The notes below the pieces were generated by a model. It was given only the letters and a program-made list of their open reading frames with translations, made no database searches and had not been told where the DNA came from. A stretch of DNA of 7,218 nt from assembly GCA_029935695.1 (NCBI GenBank), contig JAOZJV010000129.1, forward strand, positions 1 through 7,218. The letters run 5' to 3'. The position numbers and the translations under genes were made by a program. Below, in pieces: positions 1 through 4,274 of this stretch. Each line of letters begins with the position of its first letter. Within the stretch, counting starts at the first letter, position 1. Source of the stretch: Candidatus Krumholzibacteriia bacterium (GTDB lineage: Bacteria > Krumholzibacteriota > Krumholzibacteriia > LZORAL124-64-63).

Positions 1-1278
1 CACCTGCCCCCAGATCGGATCAAATCTTAACCGGGTGATGGTTCCCTCATACAGGGGATGAGACGCCAGGTCCACGGCATAGGTGCGCACTTCACCATCG
101 GGAATCACCGGCACAGTCAAACGCTTTTCACCGGTGAACGCACCATCGGCCCCGGCAAAGAAAATCTCCGCGGCGCTGTTCTGGGTGCGGTAGGCAGCCC
201 GGATCAACACCTCGGGAACATCTTCGGCCTGCCATTGGGCGGTGGGCAGAATAATCATCGGATCGCCATGGTCCAGAGTCAGTGGCCAGTGGCCGTCGTA
301 CGCCGGCGACGGTTCCGTCAGGTTGGCGGGGATGCAGTGCTGCCGATCTTTGGAAAAGATCAGGTTCGGCCCGGGGCTGGGAGCCTGGGAGTAGACATAG
401 CTGCGGATGTCGTCATTGAGATCCCCCAGAATGAGGGTGTACCGGAATTCATAGACGATGTCGTGATCCAGGACATCGGTGTGCAGAGGGGCGATGTAAC
501 CGGTGTTGACGCTGCTGGGGCCGCCGATGCCCGGAGTGCCATGAAAGCCACCCACGGTGAGATAAGCACCCGGGTGGAAAATCCCCAAACCCCAGTTGTC
601 ATCATCCACCAGGGCGGACCAGTTCTCTGTGCTGTTCCAGTAAGCCCAGGGTGGTCCGTTGTTGTCGATCTGGGTGAGGTCATCACCGGTGAACGGAGCG
701 AGGCCAGTGTAGGTGAACAGGCGGTACAGGGTGCCCACGGTGTACACTGCGGGAAGTTCCTGATGGTGTCCCGGGTACCGGGTGGTATCACTGCGGTAGT
801 TGGTCAGAACATTGCGCACATGGACGCGGTTTTCATCAAGAGTGATCCAGGTTTCCATGGTGCACTCTGAATCAACATCGTAAAGGGCCCATTGCTTGGG
901 GATGCACTTGACGTACAGGGTGGTGCCGTCGCTGCTCTCGTCAATGACTTCAGAACGGTGGTTGTAGGCTTCGCCGGCCTGCACGGGGTTCCAGCTCCAG
1001 TTGGGATAGGCCGGATGTTGAACCGCTCCGGGGGGAATGAAAGGTGTGGGGCCTGAATAATAGGATTGCTGGATATAACGTCCCAGATCATGAATGTTGA
1101 CCGCGCTGTCGTAGGAGCCCATTTCCACCAGGTGACTGATGGCGCCGCCGCTGTTCAGATCGATGCCAATGCGGATGATGCCGTTGTCCATGAGTCGGGT
1201 TTGCGACCAGGCCGTCTGGAAAGTGCAGGCAAGGATGAGCAGGAGAACCATGGCAGAGAGATGTTTGGCGGCTGGCAT
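1..1278 (-). CDS. Secreted protein of unknown function, possible carbohydrate-associated beta-sandwich protein (3' end outside window)
   Basis: The frame is open from an ATG at 1278 to the left edge, giving 426 residues with no stop, so the C-terminus is missing. The N-terminus (MPAAKHLSAMVLLLILACTF) is a typical signal peptide: a short basic region, a hydrophobic core, and likely cleavage near residues 25-26 (AWS/Q). Residues about 28-80 carry a G-I-I-R-I-G-x-D-L-N-x-G-G-A-I-S-x-L pattern, then HDLGRYIQQSYYSGP. I associate this pattern with secreted proteins of uncertain function that look mutarotase-like, but that is memory-based and weak. Residues about 355-421 (LIRAAYRTQNSAAEIFF, then IPDGEVRTYAVDL, GTITRLRFDP) resemble a carbohydrate-binding-type beta-sandwich often appended to secreted glycan-active enzymes. 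No catalytic residues can be named. No clear Shine-Dalgarno precedes this ATG; the next Met (residue 10) has none either and would remove the basic n-region. It lies 91 bp downstream of the M16 protease gene on the same strand and may share its transcript. The reading frame is certain; the function is not. Confidence 0.85.
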   Translation of the reverse strand, partial: MPAAKHLSAMVLLLILACTFQTAWSQTRLMDNGIIRIGIDLNSGGAISHLVEMGSYDSAVNIHDLGRYIQQSYYSGPTPFIPPGAVQHPAYPNWSWNPVQAGEAYNHRSEVIDESSDGTTLYVKCIPKQWALYDVDSECTMETWITLDENRVHVRNVLTNYRSDTTRYPGHHQELPAVYTVGTLYRLFTYTGLAPFTGDDLTQIDNNGPPWAYWNSTENWSALVDDDNWGLGIFHPGAYLTVGGFHGTPGIGGPSSVNTGYIAPLHTDVLDHDIVYEFRYTLILGDLNDDIRSYVYSQAPSPGPNLIFSKDRQHCIPANLTEPSPAYDGHWPLTLDHGDPMIILPTAQWQAEDVPEVLIRAAYRTQNSAAEIFFAGADGAFTGEKRLTVPVIPDGEVRTYAVDLASHPLYEGTITRLRFDPIWGQV

Positions 1279-1328
1279 GCTGGTTGGTCCACTTTCGGGA
1301 ACTGTTCAGGGGATAAATTTGTTTAAAG

Positions 1329-1334
1329 AGTATA
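1329..1334 (-). promoter_or_regulatory. Possible -10 element upstream of the left-hand gene
   Basis: On the minus strand this reads TATACT, five of six matches to the sigma-70 -10 consensus, about 50 nt before the ATG at 1278. No good -35 hexamer sits 16-18 bp upstream (cccgct at 17 bp), so the call is weak. The 1279-1369 gap shows no convincing rho-independent terminator, so read-through from the protease gene is equally possible. Confidence 0.2.
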
Positions 1335-1369
1335 CACCATCTCGTCGACTGAGCGGGGCGAAATCACAT

Positions 1370-4105
1370 TCAGAACTGATCGATATCTTCCTCAAACATG
1401 GGCCCCGTGGCGGTGAAGACAAAATTTTCCGCATCCAGAACATCCTTGGCCATGGCATTGACCTGCTCTGCTTCAATGGCAAAAACCATAGCCATGGGAT
1501 CGGGCGGAATTTCACCGAAAGAAGCCAGGTTGATTAACATGCTGCGCCCAGATGAGGCTTCTGAAAAGGCGGCGATGTAACGGCCAAGAAGTTTCAAACG
1601 GGCCAGGGCCCATTCATCCTCTGTGAACCCATTTTGAATGCAATGAGCGATCTCATCCTTCAAACTGGCCAGAACCAAGGGGGCTTGACCCGGCTGGCAG
1701 GTTACCTCGACCTCCCAGAGAATCACTGTGCCCATGGCCGATGCGTGGCAGGACACTCCGTAAGTGAGTCCTTCTTTTTCCCGTAACCTTGATTGCAAAC
1801 TCATGGCAAGAGCTTCGCGCAGCAGATAAACCGTGGTGCCCAGGCTTTCGTCAGGCTTCTTGACGGGGTGGGGGGCGAAGGTCAGACTCAAAAGCACATC
1901 GCCTTTTTCCGGAGCGTGAAAGACTTTGCCGTGAACACCTTCGAGGTCTTCTTCACTCTTTGAAAACCCAAAGCGTTTTTTCCGCTCGCCAAAGCGTCCG
2001 AAAGTTTCCTTGATGGCATTTTCCACGGCCTGGCAATCAGGCTTTCCAGCTGACACCAGAGTGGCGTTGCCCACCTTCCCGGTCACCTTGCTGTGGAGCT
2101 TTTTCAAATCCTTGTACTTGACCGAGGTGCCGGTTTGGGGATTGGGATTCCAGGGACTGAGGTAGGGATGCTTGTCGCCCAGGATTTGGCTCAAACGCCA
2201 GGTGCTGGCAGCATTGTTCTGCTGATTGCGACAGCGTGTCAGGCTTCTTTCGGCTCCCCGCAGCACCGCGCCCCAACGACCATTGTTTAACTCACGGCTT
2301 TTGAACCGCTGCCCCATGGTTTGTGCAATTTTGGGGGAACGGTCCGCTGGTCCATCGGCGGTGTAGATCAATCGCCAGGGCCGCAAACTCAGAGATAAAT
2401 TGTAAGGAAGTTCCTTGAAAGGTTTGGGGTCGAACCGATCCTGGCGCTGGGTGTCGTCGTAATTCACCACGGCGTTATACAGCAGGTCCAATCCGGGTAT
2501 TTTATTGCCCCGGGTTTCCTTCAGTTCTTCAAAGGCACGATAACCACCAAAAAACCAACGTTCGTCGTCGGGAATGACCAGGCAGTGCAGAGGTGTTCCA
2601 TTGGAAAGAGTGGTGTGTTCGAACTGGAACAAATCGGCTTGCCGGTAAACTTCGAGCACCGGTTCAATGAGGTCTTTTCCCAGATGCTCCAGGCTGTCGG
2701 TTGCTTTCATGGCTTGATCGCGCGCCACTCTGCTGGCCATGTCGATGGCTGCCGGGCGCTGGGAGTCGCTGCCGTGGCTGACACCGATAACGGCTCGGTC
2801 GGGGTTCAAAAACCGTCCGACAAAATTCTGCAGATCTGCCGGTGTGGCTTCCTGAAGAAGGTTTTCCATGGTCTGAGAATCCAGATAGTTGTTGCCGTTG
2901 ATCAAAACCTTGCCGGTGCCACTGCCGGTTTCCGAAGCTTCTGCCCGTCCGCCCAGATTGTTGAGCACGCGACTGATGCCTTCTTCGAATGCTTCCGCTG
3001 ATTGCAAATCATCCAGTGTTTCATAAAGCTCCTGCCACATGGCTCCCAGGGCCCTTTGGGCATCCTGTTCCGGATCGAACGGGGGGTAATCCATACCGTA
3101 GTGTTGCTCGGGATCAGTGGGGGGATGGAAATAGGTTCCCCTCAGGAGAGTCAAAACAACCACTTCATCAGGCACCGAAAACAAACCCAGGCCTACCCAT
3201 GAAGCATCCATCATTTCCGGTAAGGCATAGGCCAAAGCGGAGTCCAGTTCATTGTCCAGGGGAATGCGGCAGGCCATGCCCACCAGGTAGCCGGAATGAT
3301 CGCTGGCATCGACTATGATTTGCCCGGCTTTTATGGGGGGGTATTGCTGGAGAGAAGGCAGGTGGGGCTTGCTCGAAGGGCCAAAATCAAATTTATCACG
3401 CACCATTTCCATGGTTGTATCGCAGTCTACCGGTCCGGTGATGACCAAAACTGCCTTTTCAGGGCTAATGCGTTGGGCCTGAAAATCCATAAAATCCTGG
3501 GCCTTGATGCGTCTGACACTTTCGAAAGAGCCCGCCACATCCCGACCATAAGGGTGGCCGGGAAAGGCTGAATGAATGATGGATTGCTGAAAATTCTGAG
3601 TGGCCGATACGCGGCTGCGATAGGCCAGCTCTTCCAGGACCACAGATTTTTCCCGGTGAAAGCTGGCCGAATCGGTGATGGCGCCGTGCATGCGGTCCAC
3701 TTCCAGATCCATAATATTTTCCAGAAATTCAGGCAGGCATTGGGAAAGAAAACACATGGACGAGGTGCTGGTGTAGGCGTTGGTGTAGGTGGAGTACAAA
3801 TTCTGCAGGCGGTAAAGTTCACCCTCGGGATGATGGTGTCCACTTTCGGTCAACAGGTGTTCTGACAAGTGGGCCAATCCGGCCAGGCTGTCGGGTTCGG
3901 TGGCAGCGCCGGCGCTGTAAAAAACCTCAACTCCTACCAGACGCTGCCAGGGCACCGACTGCACCACGGCGCGCATGCCGTTGGGCAGGGTGAACTGGAG
4001 TTGGGTGGTGGTCTGGGTGGAGTCGGGGGATGCAGATTCATCGGCTTGAGATGCTGCAGCCAACATCCCAGTCAGCATGATCATCAGGACCAATACCAGG
4101 CGCAT
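1370..4105 (-). CDS. Exported M16-family zinc metallopeptidase (two-half, pitrilysin/insulinase-like)
   Basis: This complete 911-residue protein probably hydrolyses peptides or proteins in the periplasm or outside the cell. Residues 1-22 form a signal peptide (MRLVLVLMIMLTGMLAAASQ). The N-terminal peptidase half opens with the family-typical LQFTLPNGMRAVV (36-48). It has the inverted zinc motif H79-L-S-E82-H83, and a third ligand, most likely E159, in VVLEEL, 76 residues after H83 as in the family. HPYGRDVAGSFESVRRI (184-200) is also typical. A second homologous half starts near residue 496 (TTLSNGTPLHCLV). At the position matching HxxEH it reads roughly LLYNA (541-545), so it has no zinc site. 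It retains the R/Y motif LREKEGLTYGV (774-784; R775, Y782) that completes the active site in this family. The frame stays open 26 codons further upstream, to an ATG at 4183. I chose 4105 because GGGGGA precedes it by 4 nt and it starts directly at the signal peptide. Family assignment is firm; substrate is unknown. Zinc proteases of this size are often annotated as PqqL-like, but no pqq genes are nearby. Confidence 0.95.
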   Translation of the reverse strand: MRLVLVLMIMLTGMLAAASQADESASPDSTQTTTQLQFTLPNGMRAVVQSVPWQRLVGVEVFYSAGAATEPDSLAGLAHLSEHLLTESGHHHPEGELYRLQNLYSTYTNAYTSTSSMCFLSQCLPEFLENIMDLEVDRMHGAITDSASFHREKSVVLEELAYRSRVSATQNFQQSIIHSAFPGHPYGRDVAGSFESVRRIKAQDFMDFQAQRISPEKAVLVITGPVDCDTTMEMVRDKFDFGPSSKPHLPSLQQYPPIKAGQIIVDASDHSGYLVGMACRIPLDNELDSALAYALPEMMDASWVGLGLFSVPDEVVVLTLLRGTYFHPPTDPEQHYGMDYPPFDPEQDAQRALGAMWQELYETLDDLQSAEAFEEGISRVLNNLGGRAEASETGSGTGKVLINGNNYLDSQTMENLLQEATPADLQNFVGRFLNPDRAVIGVSHGSDSQRPAAIDMASRVARDQAMKATDSLEHLGKDLIEPVLEVYRQADLFQFEHTTLSNGTPLHCLVIPDDERWFFGGYRAFEELKETRGNKIPGLDLLYNAVVNYDDTQRQDRFDPKPFKELPYNLSLSLRPWRLIYTADGPADRSPKIAQTMGQRFKSRELNNGRWGAVLRGAERSLTRCRNQQNNAASTWRLSQILGDKHPYLSPWNPNPQTGTSVKYKDLKKLHSKVTGKVGNATLVSAGKPDCQAVENAIKETFGRFGERKKRFGFSKSEEDLEGVHGKVFHAPEKGDVLLSLTFAPHPVKKPDESLGTTVYLLREALAMSLQSRLREKEGLTYGVSCHASAMGTVILWEVEVTCQPGQAPLVLASLKDEIAHCIQNGFTEDEWALARLKLLGRYIAAFSEASSGRSMLINLASFGEIPPDPMAMVFAIEAEQVNAMAKDVLDAENFVFTATGPMFEEDIDQF

Positions 4106-4109
4106 GCAT

Positions 4110-4115
4110 TCCCCC
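4110..4115 (-). promoter_or_regulatory. Ribosome-binding site deciding the M16 protease start
   Basis: The minus strand reads GGGGGA, then a 4-nt spacer, then ATG at 4105. This supports starting the protein at the signal peptide instead of at the upstream in-frame ATG (4183). A second ATG at 4109 overlaps the spacer but is out of frame. Confidence 0.6.
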
Positions 4116-4150
4116 GTTGCGTTTGAATTGGTGGAGTGAGATTGAGTTGG

Positions 4151-4179
4151 AGGATACCATTTTTTGGGGGAACTGACAG
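4151..4179 (-). promoter_or_regulatory. Candidate sigma-70-type promoter of the M16 protease gene
   Basis: Reading the minus strand, CTGTCA (4179-4174; four of six matches to TTGACA) is followed by a 17-bp spacer and TATCCT (4156-4151; four of six matches to TATAAT). Transcription would start near 4144, leaving a leader of about 39 nt before the ATG at 4105. If this is right, the upstream in-frame ATG at 4183 lies outside the transcript, which agrees with the downstream start. Consensus in this unidentified organism is unknown, so this is tentative. Confidence 0.35.
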
Positions 4180-4229
4180 ACAAATAACGGGTTAGTGAAG
4201 AAAAACCTCAGTGCGGGCACTGGATGAAG

Positions 4230-4235
4230 TACAAT
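4230..4235 (+). promoter_or_regulatory. Candidate -10 element of the plus-strand surface-protein gene
   Basis: TACAAT matches five of six bases of the -10 consensus and lies about 40 nt before the ATG at 4275, so transcription would start near 4242. No recognisable -35 hexamer is present at 16-18 bp upstream. The element would lie inside the coding region if the farthest in-frame ATG (4224) were used, which is another weak argument for the 4275 start. Confidence 0.25.
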
Positions 4236-4262
4236 AAAAGCTATCAAATGAACTTCTATCAT

Positions 4263-4270
4263 GGGGAGAG
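4263..4270 (+). promoter_or_regulatory. Ribosome-binding site selecting the 4275 start
   Basis: GGGGAGAG lies 4 nt before the ATG at 4275. Two other in-frame ATGs without intervening stops occur upstream, at 4224 and 4248. Neither has a purine-rich site at useful spacing, and both would add a polar extension in front of the signal peptide. Confidence 0.65.
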
Positions 4271-4274
4271 TGTC

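Noticed and set aside
58..870. 270-residue open frame on the plus strand
   Set aside because: It is the reverse-strand shadow of the left-hand secreted protein, which has a signal peptide and patterned motifs; the plus-strand product has neither.
1341..1353. Near-palindrome around GTCGAC between the two minus-strand genes, considered as a terminator
   Set aside because: The stem outside the central hexamer is only 3 bp with a mismatch, and no T-run follows on the minus strand.
4106..4183. 26-residue N-terminal extension of the M16 protease
   Set aside because: The extension is polar, precedes an intact signal peptide, and overlaps the best promoter candidate, whereas a GGGGGA site precedes the ATG at 4105.
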